Shown: positions 7,860 to 17,408, numbered from the stretch's first letter. The stretch is 64,000 bases of DNA from CBDEUK01 sp965250225 (GCA_965250225.1 CBDFNQ010000030.1:53730-117729); one strand, 5' to 3'. Made by a program: numbers and translations. Notes: generated by a model from the sequence alone, not told the origin.

Positions 7860-9797
7860 TTATTTACTCGTGTCATCAACCTCTTCAAACTCAGCATCAA
7901 CAACATCATCCTGACTTTCACTGGACTCAGGATTAATATCAGCCGGATCAATATCGGGAGCCTGATCACCTTCGGCCGCTGACTTTTGATAAGCGCGCTC
8001 AGCGAGTTTGCCTGCAGCTTCCGTTAACGTCTTGGTCTTCTCTTCAATCGCATCTTTGCTATCACCTTTCAGTGCTTCTTCCACATCGGCAATCGCAGCT
8101 TCGATATCAGTCTTCTCCTGTTCCTCAACTTCATCAGCCAGTTCTTCAAGAGATTTCCTGGTTGCATGCACCATGTTTTCAGCCATGTTTTTGGTATCGA
8201 TCAATTCTTTGGCGATACGATCTTCCTCAGCATGTGCTTCTGCATCCTTAATCATTTCATCAACTTCTTCATCCGATAAACCACTGGAGGCTTTAATGAC
8301 AATCGATTGTTCTTTACCAGTTGCCTTATCTTTTGCTGAAACATTCAAGATACCATTGGCATCGATATCAAATGCAACTTCAATCTGTGGCACACCACGA
8401 GCAGCAGGCGGAATATCACTCAAGTCAAAACGACCCAGTGATTTATTACCCGACGCCATTTCACGTTCGCCCTGCAACACATGAACCGTCACCGCTGTTT
8501 GATTGTCATCAGCAGTTGAGAACACTTGTTGTGCCTTGGTTGGGATAGTGGTGTTCTTATCAATTAACTTGGTCATCACACCACCCATGGTTTCTATACC
8601 CAGTGACAACGGTGTGACATCCAGTAACAGAACGTCTTTCACATCGCCGCCTAATACACCCGCCTGAATTGCAGCACCTACGGCGACCGCCTCATCCGGA
8701 TTCACATCGCGGCGTGGTTCTTTACCAAAGAACTCTTCAACTGTAGCCTGCACTTTCGGCATACGAGTCTGACCACCAACCAGTATCACATCGGTAATAT
8801 CCTCAGTGCCAAGACCGGCATCTTTCAAAGCAACGCGACAGGGTTCAATGGTACGTTCCACTAAATCTTCTACCAGTGATTCGAGCTTGGCACGAGATAA
8901 CTTAAGATTTAAATGTTTCGGACCCGAAGCATCCGCTGTGATATAGGGCAAGTTCACATCGGTTTGTGTACTGGAAGATAATTCTATCTTGGCTTTTTCT
9001 GCCGCTTCTTTTAAACGCTGTAAAGCCAGTGGATCATTGTGTAAATCCACGCCTTGTTCTTTTTTGAATTCATCACAGAGAAAATCAATGATGCGGAAAT
9101 CAAAATCTTCACCTCCAAGAAAAGTGTCACCATTGGTAGCAAGTACTTCGAATTGATGTTCGCCATCGATCTCGGCAATTTCAATAATGGAAACGTCGAA
9201 GGTTCCACCACCTAAATCATAAACAGCAATCTTGACATCTCCGCGATTTTTATCCATGCCGTAAGCAAGGGCTGCTGCGGTCGGTTCGTTAATAATACGT
9301 TTCACTTCAAGGCCTGCAATACGACCGGCGTCTTTTGTTGCCTGACGTTGTGAATCGTTAAAATAAGCCGGTACGGTAATCACCGCTTCACTCACTTCTT
9401 CACCCAGATAATCTTCAGCGGTTTGCTTCATTTTCATGAGTACGCGCGCAGAAATTTCTGGTGGAGCCATCTTCTTACCTTTGACCTCTACCCAGGCATC
9501 ATTGTTATCCGCCTTGACGATTTTATAAGGCACCAGTTTGATGTCTTTTTGTACCGCGTCTTCATCAAAACGACGGCCGATCAAACGTTTCACTGCGTAT
9601 AAGGTATTCTCAGGATTGGTGACTGATTGACGCTTGGCAGATTGACCCACCAGAACTTCCTCACCATCTGTATAGGCCACAATGGAAGGCGTGGTTCTTG
9701 CACCTTCGCTGTTTTCTATGACTTTTGGTTTACCACCTTCCAGTACCGCAACACATGAGTTGGTAGTACCCAGGTCTATTCCGATAATTTTTCCCAT
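7860..9797 (-). CDS. dnaK: chaperone protein DnaK (Hsp70)
   Basis: ATP-dependent cytosolic Hsp70. The ATG at 9797 (MGKIIGIDLGTTNSCVAV) is chosen over an in-frame ATG five codons upstream because every DnaK starts here and a GAG-type ribosome binding site precedes it. The ATPase domain covers about residues 1-385 (IDLGTTNS, VYDLGGGTFDVS, ILVGGQTRMP). The substrate domain follows (DVTPLSLGIETMGG) and then the helical lid. The acidic tail ends EFEEVDD. Length is about 645 aa, as usual. It lies in the order hrcA-grpE-dnaK-dnaJ, all on the minus strand, with a hairpin-rich leader upstream. Confidence 0.98.
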   Translation of the reverse strand: MGKIIGIDLGTTNSCVAVLEGGKPKVIENSEGARTTPSIVAYTDGEEVLVGQSAKRQSVTNPENTLYAVKRLIGRRFDEDAVQKDIKLVPYKIVKADNNDAWVEVKGKKMAPPEISARVLMKMKQTAEDYLGEEVSEAVITVPAYFNDSQRQATKDAGRIAGLEVKRIINEPTAAALAYGMDKNRGDVKIAVYDLGGGTFDVSIIEIAEIDGEHQFEVLATNGDTFLGGEDFDFRIIDFLCDEFKKEQGVDLHNDPLALQRLKEAAEKAKIELSSSTQTDVNLPYITADASGPKHLNLKLSRAKLESLVEDLVERTIEPCRVALKDAGLGTEDITDVILVGGQTRMPKVQATVEEFFGKEPRRDVNPDEAVAVGAAIQAGVLGGDVKDVLLLDVTPLSLGIETMGGVMTKLIDKNTTIPTKAQQVFSTADDNQTAVTVHVLQGEREMASGNKSLGRFDLSDIPPAARGVPQIEVAFDIDANGILNVSAKDKATGKEQSIVIKASSGLSDEEVDEMIKDAEAHAEEDRIAKELIDTKNMAENMVHATRKSLEELADEVEEQEKTDIEAAIADVEEALKGDSKDAIEEKTKTLTEAAGKLAERAYQKSAAEGDQAPDIDPADINPESSESQDDVVDAEFEEVDDTSK

Positions 9798-9849
9798 CGT
9801 ATAACTCTCCAAAATGCCAGATAGTTTGTTCTATCTGTTGAATGTATAT

Positions 9850-9997
9850 AGGAAACTCTGACTAAGTCAGTGTTTCCTGTGGCACAAGGATGTGCCATCA
9901 TTTTCAATAACAATAAGTTATTGAAAATGTAAGAAAACTAAAAATCGCATTTTTAGTTTTCGCCCTCTGACAAGTCAGGGATAGACTTGCTCAGAGG
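9850..9997. promoter_or_regulatory. array of five consecutive inverted repeats upstream of dnaK
   Basis: Five separate stem-loops fill 150 bp of the grpE-dnaK gap. (1) 9850-9878, 14-bp arms starting AGGAAAC with one mismatch. (2) 9881-9896, GGCACA/TGTGCC. (3) 9899-9929, CATTTTCAATAAC pairing perfectly with GTTATTGAAAATG, 5-nt loop. (4) 9933-9961, GAAAACTAAAAAT pairing perfectly with ATTTTTAGTTTTC, 3-nt loop. (5) 9964-9997, CCTCTGACAAGTC pairing with GACTTGCTCAGAGG with a one-base bulge. Their role is not known: dnaK leader structure, processing signals or nested repeats are possible. Confidence 0.65.
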
Positions 9998-10064
9998 TTC
10001 CTATAAGACTAAATGACTTAACTTGTTTGATTACATGGGGTTTAGGCCACGCTTTTCAAGCCTG

Positions 10065-10688
10065 TTACTTTGCGACCACAACCATTGCCGGTCGCACCAG
10101 ACGACCATTGAGTTCATAACCTTTCTGCATCACTGCTGTTACCGTGCCAGATTCCATACCTTCAAGCTCCTGCATGGAAACTGCCTCATGCAATTCGGGA
10201 TTAAATTTCTCCCCTTGTGGAAAGATTTCAGTAACACCAAATTTTTCCATCACTGCGCTGAATTTATCTAATGTGAGTTCCATGCCTTCACGTAAACTAG
10301 CAATGTCTTCGGCGCTGTTGGCTGCATTCATACCCAGTTCCAGACTATCCAGTACGGGTAATAGATCCGTCAGAAATTTTTCCAGTGCATATTTATGAGC
10401 ATTCTCTACATCACGACTAGTGCGTTTACGAACGTTTTCAAGCTCTGCCTGGGCACGCATGGCCTTATCCTGATTGTCACTGGATTGTTGTTCTAGGGCG
10501 GCTATTTGATTATTCAAAACATCCAGCTCAGACAAGGCATCGTTTGTTGTCTCAAGATCATCACCTTCAGCTGTTTCAATCAGTTGTTCTGCTGCGTCTG
10601 ATCCGTCTGACGTTTTTTTCTCTGTGGTGTTATTTTTTTCTTCATCCAGCAACTCACCCTGGCTGGGATCACTCTGTTCGACTGACAT
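10065..10688 (-). CDS. grpE: nucleotide exchange factor GrpE
   Basis: Releases ADP from DnaK. The N-terminal ~60 residues are acidic and disordered. A long coiled coil follows (LNNQIAALEQQ... to about residue 110), then the family signature RKRTSRDVENAHKYALEKFL. The C-terminal beta domain has GVTEIFPQGEKFNPELHEAVS and ends GYELNGRLVRPAMVVVAK. The ATG at 10688 has an AGAGG ribosome binding site six bases upstream; the GTG one codon earlier is less likely. About 207 aa, normal for the family. It lies between hrcA and dnaK. Confidence 0.97.
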   Translation of the reverse strand: MSVEQSDPSQGELLDEEKNNTTEKKTSDGSDAAEQLIETAEGDDLETTNDALSELDVLNNQIAALEQQSSDNQDKAMRAQAELENVRKRTSRDVENAHKYALEKFLTDLLPVLDSLELGMNAANSAEDIASLREGMELTLDKFSAVMEKFGVTEIFPQGEKFNPELHEAVSMQELEGMESGTVTAVMQKGYELNGRLVRPAMVVVAK

Positions 10689-10748
10689 CACAAACCTCTA
10701 AATACTTGAAAAATAGACTAAAATTATAAGTTGAGAGCTATATGGGGA

Positions 10749-11801
10749 TTAATGCTGGGATTTCAAGGCCTGACCTAACATTTTTGCGGTAATATCAACA
10801 ATCGGTATGACGCGTTGGTAGTCCATGCGGGTTGGGCCAATCACACCAAGCACACCTAAAATATCACCGTTAGATTCATAAGGGGTAGTAATCACGCTAC
10901 AGTCATCCAGTACTTCATAACCTGATTCTTCACCAATGAATATCTGCATACCACGCGCATGAATAGATTGTTCGAGCAAATGCAGGATGTCACGTTTCTG
11001 GTTAAAGCTTTCGAACAGTTTGCGTAACTTTTCAACATCACTGAGTTCACTCATTCCCATTAGATTGGTTTCACCGCTGAGTACATAATCATCAGCGCTT
11101 TTACCCGTCAAAAATGCCTGCTGTGCCACTTCAATCGCCATCTGCATGAGTTGATTCACATTTTCTTTCATGCTTTCAAGTTCTTTCAGGACGTCATTAC
11201 GAACCGTGTCCAATGATTTGCCGATAAATTTCTCGTTTAAATAATTGGATGCTTGTTGTAGCTCCGATGCAGAATACTTTCGAGAGGTGTGAATAACCCG
11301 GTTTTGAATATCATTATCACTGGCAACCAGGATCACCAGGACACGATTGTCCGACAAAGAAACGAATTCAATCTGCTTTAGAGCGTGTTGTTCAGCTCGC
11401 GGTAACATCACCACACTGGCAAGACTGGTGATTTCTGATAGCGCGGTAGATGCCTTGGCCATCAGGGCCTGGGGTGACTGCTGGATGTCCAGCTGCTTGG
11501 ATAAGTGATGAATATCTTCTTCGCTGAGCTGTTTGGTCTGTAAGAGACTGTCAATAAACAACCGATAACCTTTGACGGTGGGGATACGACCAGCCGACGT
11601 ATGGGGCGAACACAATAAACCAATATCTTCCAGGTCAGACATCACGTTGCGGATCGTAGCCGGACTGAGCTCCAAATCGGTATCACGCGCCAAGGTTCGA
11701 GACCCTACCGGTTGACCGTCGTTGATAAAATGCTCCACCAGAAATTTAAACAGATGCAAACTGCGTTCTGAGAGCAAATCATTATCGCCTGTTTTTGCCA
11801 T
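10749..11801 (-). CDS. hrcA: heat-inducible transcription repressor HrcA
   Basis: Represses class I heat-shock genes by binding CIRCE operators and is itself stabilised by GroEL. N-terminal winged helix (about residues 10-80: FLVEHFINDGQPVGSRTLARDT, LSPATIRNVMSDLEDIGLL), then the GAF-like dimerisation domain, ending VDITAKMLGQAL. Length 350 aa is standard. The first gene of the hrcA-grpE-dnaK-dnaJ cluster; a CIRCE lies 32 bp upstream of its start, so autoregulation is expected. Confidence 0.96.
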   Translation of the reverse strand: MAKTGDNDLLSERSLHLFKFLVEHFINDGQPVGSRTLARDTDLELSPATIRNVMSDLEDIGLLCSPHTSAGRIPTVKGYRLFIDSLLQTKQLSEEDIHHLSKQLDIQQSPQALMAKASTALSEITSLASVVMLPRAEQHALKQIEFVSLSDNRVLVILVASDNDIQNRVIHTSRKYSASELQQASNYLNEKFIGKSLDTVRNDVLKELESMKENVNQLMQMAIEVAQQAFLTGKSADDYVLSGETNLMGMSELSDVEKLRKLFESFNQKRDILHLLEQSIHARGMQIFIGEESGYEVLDDCSVITTPYESNGDILGVLGVIGPTRMDYQRVIPIVDITAKMLGQALKSQH

Positions 11802-11833
11802 AACCTACTATTTCGACCAATGTATGAAAGAAT

Positions 11834-11860
11834 TTAGCACTCTACCTGTTTGAGTGCAAA
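11834..11860. promoter_or_regulatory. CIRCE operator (HrcA binding site)
   Basis: TTAGCACTC, nine bases, GAGTGCAAA: the CIRCE consensus TTAGCACTC-N9-GAGTGCTAA with one mismatch in the right arm. It lies in the divergent hrcA/nadK gap, so it should control hrcA-grpE-dnaK-dnaJ and could also affect nadK-recN. Confidence 0.9.
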
Positions 11861-11930
11861 AAGCGGTTTGGTTCTTTAATCACGGCATGATAACTTTGCT
11901 GATATGGAAACCACAGACAGATAATCAAAC

Positions 11931-12797
11931 ATGTTTCAACGTATCGGCCTGATCGCTTCTAGGCGAGTGGGAAATGGCATCAAGGAAACACTCATTCAAG
12001 TTACCGAACTACTTCGGGAGCGCTCGATTGATATCGTCTTTTGTAAAGATTGTGCAGAACTTCTGGGTGAAAAGGATCTGGATATACAGGAACTTCCAGA
12101 CTTTGGTAACAACCTTGATCTAATCATAGCTATCGGTGGTGATGGCACGATTTTGAATGCCGCGCGTTTAATCCACTCGAATAATGTTCCGCTGCTTGGC
12201 ATCAATCGCGGCACACTGGGCTTTTTGGCCGATCTACCTGCCGAAACAGCTGCCAAGGCTTTATCTGAGATCCTCGATGGGCAGTATGTCGAAGATAAAC
12301 GCTTTATGTTACATGGGGAAATCACCCGCGATGGCAAAACCATCGTCGCTGGCGATGCCTTTAACGATGTCATTATCCAGAAATGGAATATTGCCCGTCT
12401 GGTCGAATTTGATACCTTTATAAATGGTAATTTTTTGCTGTCACAACGCTCGGATGGAATGATCGTCTCAACGCCCACAGGTTCCACCGCCTATGCCCTG
12501 TCTGGAGGTGGCCCAATCGTGAACCCATCGCTTGATGCGCTGCTACTGGTCTCTATTTGCCCACATACCTTGAGTATTCGTCCCATCGTGCTGGACGGCG
12601 ATAGTCAGGTTGAGATCATTGTTGGCAAACGCAAAACCGATCAGGCCAAATTAACCTGTGATGGAGATATTATTGGTGAACTGGAACCTGGGGATCGGAT
12701 CCTGATCCAAAAATCCGAACAAACGATCCGTTTAATTCATCCTCAAAACCATGATCACTTTAGTATTTTACGTGCCAAACTCAACTGGGGTCGTTAG
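11931..12797 (+). CDS. nadK: NAD kinase
   Basis: Phosphorylates NAD+ to NADP+ in the cytoplasm. The nucleotide/phosphate-binding motif IIAIGGDGTILNAAR begins near residue 65. The second signature SDGMIVSTPTGSTAYALSGGGPIV (about 175-198) and the C-terminal SICPHTLSIRPIVL follow. Length 288 aa is standard. recN begins 3 bp after the stop, so the two genes are almost certainly co-transcribed, as in many gammaproteobacteria. Confidence 0.97.
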   Translation: MFQRIGLIASRRVGNGIKETLIQVTELLRERSIDIVFCKDCAELLGEKDLDIQELPDFGNNLDLIIAIGGDGTILNAARLIHSNNVPLLGINRGTLGFLADLPAETAAKALSEILDGQYVEDKRFMLHGEITRDGKTIVAGDAFNDVIIQKWNIARLVEFDTFINGNFLLSQRSDGMIVSTPTGSTAYALSGGGPIVNPSLDALLLVSICPHTLSIRPIVLDGDSQVEIIVGKRKTDQAKLTCDGDIIGELEPGDRILIQKSEQTIRLIHPQNHDHFSILRAKLNWGR

Positions 12798-12800
12798 ACA

Positions 12801-14483
12801 ATGCTAAGCGAATTGCATATACGGGATTTTGCTGTGATTGAATCTCTGGATATTGAATTTGAAAATGGCATGACCGTATTCACTGGCGAAACAGGAGCGG
12901 GTAAATCAATCATCGTCGATGCTATGGGACTAATACTGGGTGATCGCACCGATAACAGTATTATCCGCGGCGATCAAAACAAGACCGAAATCACAGCACG
13001 CTTTACTCTCAACCAATGCTCTGAGGTACGGACACTATTAGAAGAACAGGAAATGGATACCGAAGATGAATTATTCATCCGCAGGGTGATCAGCAAGGAC
13101 GGCAGATCCAAGGCATTCATTAATGGCACCCCAGCGCCGATTCAGTCGCTTAAGCTACTAGGCCAACATCTGGTCGATATACACGGCCAACATGCACATC
13201 AATTCTTGTTAAGAAAAGACTCACAACGCGCCTTGCTCGATGACTTTGCAAAGCACCCAGGTTTATTAAAAAAAGTGAATGATCACTATCAATTATGGGT
13301 TGAGATACAAAGACAGCAGGAACAACTTAGCGGTAATGATGACAGCCGCGAAGCACAACTCAACCTACTCAAATATCAGGTTGAAGAGTTACAGGCATTG
13401 GACATACAGAAAAATGAATATGCCGGACTGCATGAAGAATCAAAACGCCTGAATAATGCATCCAAGCTACTGCAAAATGTGCAAAATGCACTGGATGAGA
13501 TTTCTGAAAATGATCGATCATTACTGAGTAATCTCCATCATCACCAGCAGGTCATGACCACACTGTCTACTCATGATGAAAAATTAAAAACCATTATTGA
13601 ATTGTTAGACAACTCCATCATTCAACTGGAAGAAGCCTGTCAGGAATCACGTTCTTATCTCGATCAAGTTGAGATCAACCCGGAAAAACTGAACGAAGTA
13701 GAAACACGTATTGCACATTTACATGAAACGGCGCGTAAACACCATATAAAACCCCAACAACTGGGCGAACATTTTGAAAAGTTAAAATCGCAACTCGATG
13801 CGCTCGAAGGGGGTGAAGCACGTTATCAGGAACTCAGTAAATTATCTGAAAAGGCAAAGCAGGCTTATCAAAAAACTGCAGCAGAATTACATAAATCACG
13901 GGCTACCCAGGCTAAGAAACTCAACAAAGCCGTTGTTACGAAACTGCAGGATTTAGGCATGTCAGGTGGACGATTCGAAACAAACATCCAATACGACGCT
14001 AAATCTCAACCACAAAAAAACGGCATAGACACAATTGAATTCCTCGTGAGTGCCAATCCCGGTCAACCGTTAAAACCTATCAACAAAGTTGCCTCAGGCG
14101 GTGAGCTATCCCGTATCAGTCTGGCCATACAAGTGATCAGTCACACAGGCGATGGGATCCCGACCTTTGTTTTTGATGAAGTCGATGCGGGTATTGGGGG
14201 TGCAACAGCAGATACCGTGGGCCGCTTACTCTACAGTCTGACGAATAATAATCAGATTTTTTGTGTCACCCACTTGCCACAAGTTGCTTGTCATGGTGAT
14301 CACCATTTTCATGTCAGTAAAACCAGTGATGACAAAACCACCCAGACACAAGTAAAAACACTAAACAAGGATGAACGTGTTGCAGAAATTGCACGCATGT
14401 TGGGAGGCGCGGAGATCACTGAAAAGAGTATTGCTCATGCCATGGAAATGTTAGAAAACAAAAAACAAAACGACGCAGCTTAA
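12801..14483 (+). CDS. recN: DNA repair protein RecN
   Basis: SMC-like ATPase that acts in double-strand break repair. Walker A is GETGAGKSIIVDAMG near residue 29. Long coiled-coil arms occupy about residues 160-370. The ABC signature VASGGELSRISLAIQV (near 432) and Walker B FVFDEVDAGIGG lie in the C-terminal half. 560 aa, the usual size. It is directly coupled to nadK. No LexA box was recognised in front of this pair. Confidence 0.97.
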   Translation: MLSELHIRDFAVIESLDIEFENGMTVFTGETGAGKSIIVDAMGLILGDRTDNSIIRGDQNKTEITARFTLNQCSEVRTLLEEQEMDTEDELFIRRVISKDGRSKAFINGTPAPIQSLKLLGQHLVDIHGQHAHQFLLRKDSQRALLDDFAKHPGLLKKVNDHYQLWVEIQRQQEQLSGNDDSREAQLNLLKYQVEELQALDIQKNEYAGLHEESKRLNNASKLLQNVQNALDEISENDRSLLSNLHHHQQVMTTLSTHDEKLKTIIELLDNSIIQLEEACQESRSYLDQVEINPEKLNEVETRIAHLHETARKHHIKPQQLGEHFEKLKSQLDALEGGEARYQELSKLSEKAKQAYQKTAAELHKSRATQAKKLNKAVVTKLQDLGMSGGRFETNIQYDAKSQPQKNGIDTIEFLVSANPGQPLKPINKVASGGELSRISLAIQVISHTGDGIPTFVFDEVDAGIGGATADTVGRLLYSLTNNNQIFCVTHLPQVACHGDHHFHVSKTSDDKTTQTQVKTLNKDERVAEIARMLGGAEITEKSIAHAMEMLENKKQNDAA

Positions 14484-14514
14484 TAGGAGTCTCTCTTAAC
14501 TAATGGCTAATGGC

Positions 14515-14916
14515 TTATGACTTGGGCCTCACATAGAGCACCAGACTGTGTTCCTCCAGTTCAAACCCATGTTGATTAGCAATCTCTTTTTGCAGACGTT
14601 CAATCTCGTCATTCTGGAATTCAATCACCTTGCCCGTTTTTAAACAAATCATATGATCGTGATGGCCACCTCTGTTTAATTCAAACACCGAATGGCCTGA
14701 ATCGAAATTATGACGAATAACTAGGCTAGCGGCTTCAAACTGGGTCAAGACACGATAAACCGTTGCCAAACCAACTTCTTCTCCTGCTTCAAGCAACAAC
14801 TTATACACATCCTCCGCACTCAGATGCTTTTGATTTGATTCCCCAAGCATTTGTAGAATGCGAATTCTGGGTAATGTTGCCTTCAGGCCTGCGTCTTTCA
14901 AATCAGTCGTTTTCAT
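14515..14916 (-). CDS. fur: ferric uptake regulator Fur
   Basis: Fe2+-dependent transcriptional repressor. Winged helix at about residues 1-85 (LKATLPRIRILQMLGE, VGLATVYRVLTQFEAASLV). The metal/dimerisation part has GGHHDHMICLKTGKVIEFQ. Only one of the two cysteines of the E. coli CxxC zinc site is present here (CLKT), a variation also found in other functional Fur proteins. 133 aa. The gene is divergent from bamE with about 155 bp between the starts, the usual gammaproteobacterial fur/bamE arrangement. Confidence 0.95.
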   Translation of the reverse strand: MKTTDLKDAGLKATLPRIRILQMLGESNQKHLSAEDVYKLLLEAGEEVGLATVYRVLTQFEAASLVIRHNFDSGHSVFELNRGGHHDHMICLKTGKVIEFQNDEIERLQKEIANQHGFELEEHSLVLYVRPKS

Positions 14917-15071
14917 ATGTGGCTCCTGTGGATCACCCGGTTCATCGCGGAGTTTTACCGCTTAACGAAACTTCGGGAATTATACGCAATCCTAATTTGA
15001 AAGTCCTTGCTGCTGTTTCAGGCACATTAGGCTACAATTCACAGCGTTTTTTTAAAATACAGAGTGACCAA

Positions 15072-15728
15072 TTGAAATCGATATTACCTAAGCTATTGAT
15101 AATCTTTCTCTTTGCCGGATGTTCGGCAATAGAAGAAGGACGTGTGAAGCCCCCTCTCGTCTACCGTGTTGATATCCAGCAGGGCAATGTAGTCAACCAG
15201 GCCATGCTCAACAAGCTTAGAGTTGGTATGGACGAAAGACAGGTCAAATTCATCATGGGCACTCCCTTGTTGGTCGATCCGTTCCACCCCGAGCGTTGGG
15301 ATTACTTGTATTATGTTAACCGGAGTGGCGAAGACCCTGAAAAACGGCACGTCACGCTTTATTTCGATGAACAACAATTGTCACATCTGGGTGGCGATGT
15401 AAAAGTCAGTTACTTACCGGTTAAGGAAGGAGAGGATCGTACCGAGAAATCCATTGTGGTACCGGAAAAATACGGCGAACGGGGGTGGCTGGAAAACGTG
15501 ATCAATGATCGACCTGAAATACAAGAGAAAACAGAACAGAAAGAAATAGAACACATCGATGAGGTATCGAAGCCAGACGACATTGACATACTAGCCACAG
15601 AAACCCTGGAAATAGATAAACACGTTAATGAGTCTGAGGAGAAACATATAACATCTGAAAACAAAAAAACCGAAGATGAAGGCCCAGGTTTCTTCTCCAA
15701 AATGTGGGACGAGATCATCGGAAAATAA
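15072..15728 (+). CDS. bamE: outer membrane protein assembly factor BamE (SmpA/OmlA)
   Basis: Lipoprotein of the BAM complex that inserts beta-barrel proteins in the outer membrane. The start is a TTG at 15072, giving LKSILPKLLIIFLFAGC, a lipoprotein signal with lipobox LFAGC. An upstream ATG in the same frame would put this signal 100 residues into the protein and is rejected. The SmpA/OmlA domain spans about residues 30-125 (LRVGMDERQVKFIMGTPLL, HPERWDYLYYV, LYFDEQQLSHLGG). After it comes an unusual ~95-residue acidic, low-complexity tail rich in Glu/Lys that ends in an amphipathic FFSKMWDEIIGK. Most BamE proteins lack such a tail. Confidence 0.9.
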   Translation: MKSILPKLLIIFLFAGCSAIEEGRVKPPLVYRVDIQQGNVVNQAMLNKLRVGMDERQVKFIMGTPLLVDPFHPERWDYLYYVNRSGEDPEKRHVTLYFDEQQLSHLGGDVKVSYLPVKEGEDRTEKSIVVPEKYGERGWLENVINDRPEIQEKTEQKEIEHIDEVSKPDDIDILATETLEIDKHVNESEEKHITSENKKTEDEGPGFFSKMWDEIIGK

Positions 15729-16164
15729 ATCTTTTCGCAGTCTGCTTCAACCTGAGACCTTGCTTGTAACACATATGAGCCGGATCTAAGTCAATAGGCA
15801 TTAAAAAACGTTTTCAGTTAATTTAATAACTAAAAAGTAAAGCAATGAGCAAAATCGACTACTTCATCTGTCATGGCAGCTGTTAAGACAGTCGCTTACA
15901 GCAAACACATATAGAGGATCTCTTATTGTGGTCTCACCGCAGCTTAGCTTTTCTAATCATTCCATTGATAAAGCCAAGGTCACTAGACATTCATCGGTTA
16001 ACCTTGTTCTGGCACTATTCAAAGTGGCAGGTTGACTCATTGCTTGAGTCCCCAGTTGCCTACACGGATGTAGGTAAGGGGCGTGAGCAGGAGCGGAAGC
16101 TTTAGGTTCAGGCTCAGTCAAGGTGTAAGCAATTTTGTGTGTGTTAATACACGCCAATGGGATG
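15729..16164. other. intergenic stretch without a recognised gene
   Basis: About 435 bp between bamE and the IS982-like element. It holds no convincing ORF. Short inverted repeats are visible: GACTCA/TGAGTC near 16034-16050 and CCTAC/GTAGG at 16059-16074. No tRNA, promoter or terminator could be supported. It may be residual mobile DNA. Confidence 0.4.
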
Positions 16165-17185
16165 TCTAATTAACTCCAGCTCGGGATAAGAAATTGAACT
16201 ACAGGCGTGTTCCCTGATCAGATCGATTGATAGCAAATATTCAATCAGAAAGGAGGACACGCCCATGAATAAACTAGTCGAAATATACTGTGATGTCGAT
16301 GACTTTTGCCAACATTTCATGCCATTGTGGGAGCAACAACTGCTGGCTGATGGGCAACGAAAGCGGCGTAGAGTGGGCCGAATGCAATCCAGTGAGGTGA
16401 TGACGATAATTATCTTGTTCCATCATTCGAATCACCGAGATTTCAAGAACTATGACGAAGGGTTTATCGCGTAGTTCTATGGCGATGCCTTCCCTGATTT
16501 GTTGAGCTACACAAGGTTCCTGGAAGTGATGCCGAGTGTCCTGGTGCCTTTATGCAGCTACTTTGCTTACCTTAAAAGGGAAACCCACCGGGGTCGCTTT
16601 TATCGATTCAACCAGTCTGAAGGTCTGCCACAACTTGCGTATTCCACGTCACCGTGTATTTGATGCATCGCCAAACGCGGCCGGGGCACCATGGGTTGGT
16701 TTTATGGGTTTAAACTGCATCTCATCATTAACCATCAAGGAGATATTTTAGCGGCTAAAATCACCCCCGGGAATGTCGATGACAGAGCACCTGTTCCTGA
16801 GCTATGTAAGGAGATGGAAGGCAAACTTTATGGGGATAAAGGTTATATCGGTCAGGCTTTATCCAATGATTTGTTTGATAAAGGCGTTGAATTGGTGACC
16901 CATGTCAGGAAAAACATGAAGGTAAAAACACATTCATTGTGGGACAGGGCCATGCTCAGTCGACGCTTTATTATTGAAACCATCCATGACCAACTGAAAA
17001 ATATTTCTCAGATAGAACACTCTAGACATCGTTCTGTGCATGGCTTTATGCTGGATTTTATCGGTGGTCTGATTGCTTATTGTCTTAAAGAAAACAAACC
17101 TTCGCTAAACTTATCGGGTGATGAGTTTGATTGTTTGAAACAGGCTATGGTGCCTGTCGCTTAAACCGATCTCAGGTTAAATAAC
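16165..17185 (+). mobile_element. decayed IS982-family insertion sequence
   Basis: About 1.0 kb, the usual size of IS982 elements, containing a broken transposase. Tentative ends: TCTAATTAACTCCAGCTCGG at 16165 and the reverse complement of the sequence ending at 17185 match at 17 of 26 positions (shared TTAAC, TCGG and TAAG blocks). The right end overlaps the transposase stop. No target-site duplication was recognised, so the exact ends are uncertain. Confidence 0.6.
16265..17164 (+). pseudogene. IS982-family transposase, broken by a stop and two frameshifts
   Basis: The reading begins MNKLVEIYCDVDDFCQHFMPLWEQQ, typical of IS982 transposases, and meets a TAG at 16472-16474. The same frame then continues FYGDAFPDLLSYTRFLEVMPSVLVPLCSYF. 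It shifts at an AAAAGGG run near 16580 to the frame reading GVAFIDSTSLKVCHN (first catalytic Asp). It shifts back near 16690 to GWFYGFKLHLI ... KLYGDKGYIG ... RRFIIETIHDQLKN, covering the remaining DDE residues. All family domains are present in order, so it was an intact transposase that has decayed. A single programmed frameshift does not explain it, because a substitution stop is also present. Confidence 0.85.
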
Positions 17186-17408
17186 TTGGTGGTTTTCCTG
17201 CACTTATGCCGCCTTAGGTTTATCTACCTTAACCTGTAACAATCTATTGTCAGGATCTTGAATATAGTGAAAATATTATAAGCCCGTGGATTACCACTAA
17301 TTACTTAATTCAATTATCCTGTCCTTTTTAATGTCCAATAAATATAAATTACCTATTTAAATATCTTTATTGTCATATAGTTATATAAAGTCTAAACTGT
17401 CCTAAATA

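Noticed and set aside
9850..9997. Hairpin array as a CRISPR-like repeat array
   Set aside because: The five stems differ in sequence and there are no equal spacers or direct repeats.
14763..15071. Upstream in-frame ATG as start of bamE
   Set aside because: It would overlap fur on the other strand and place a lipoprotein signal 100 residues inside the protein; the TTG at 15072 fits the family.
16575..16590. AAAAGGG as a programmed ribosomal frameshift site in the IS982 transposase
   Set aside because: IS982 transposases are normally made from one frame, and this copy also has a TAG upstream and a second frameshift, so decay explains it better.
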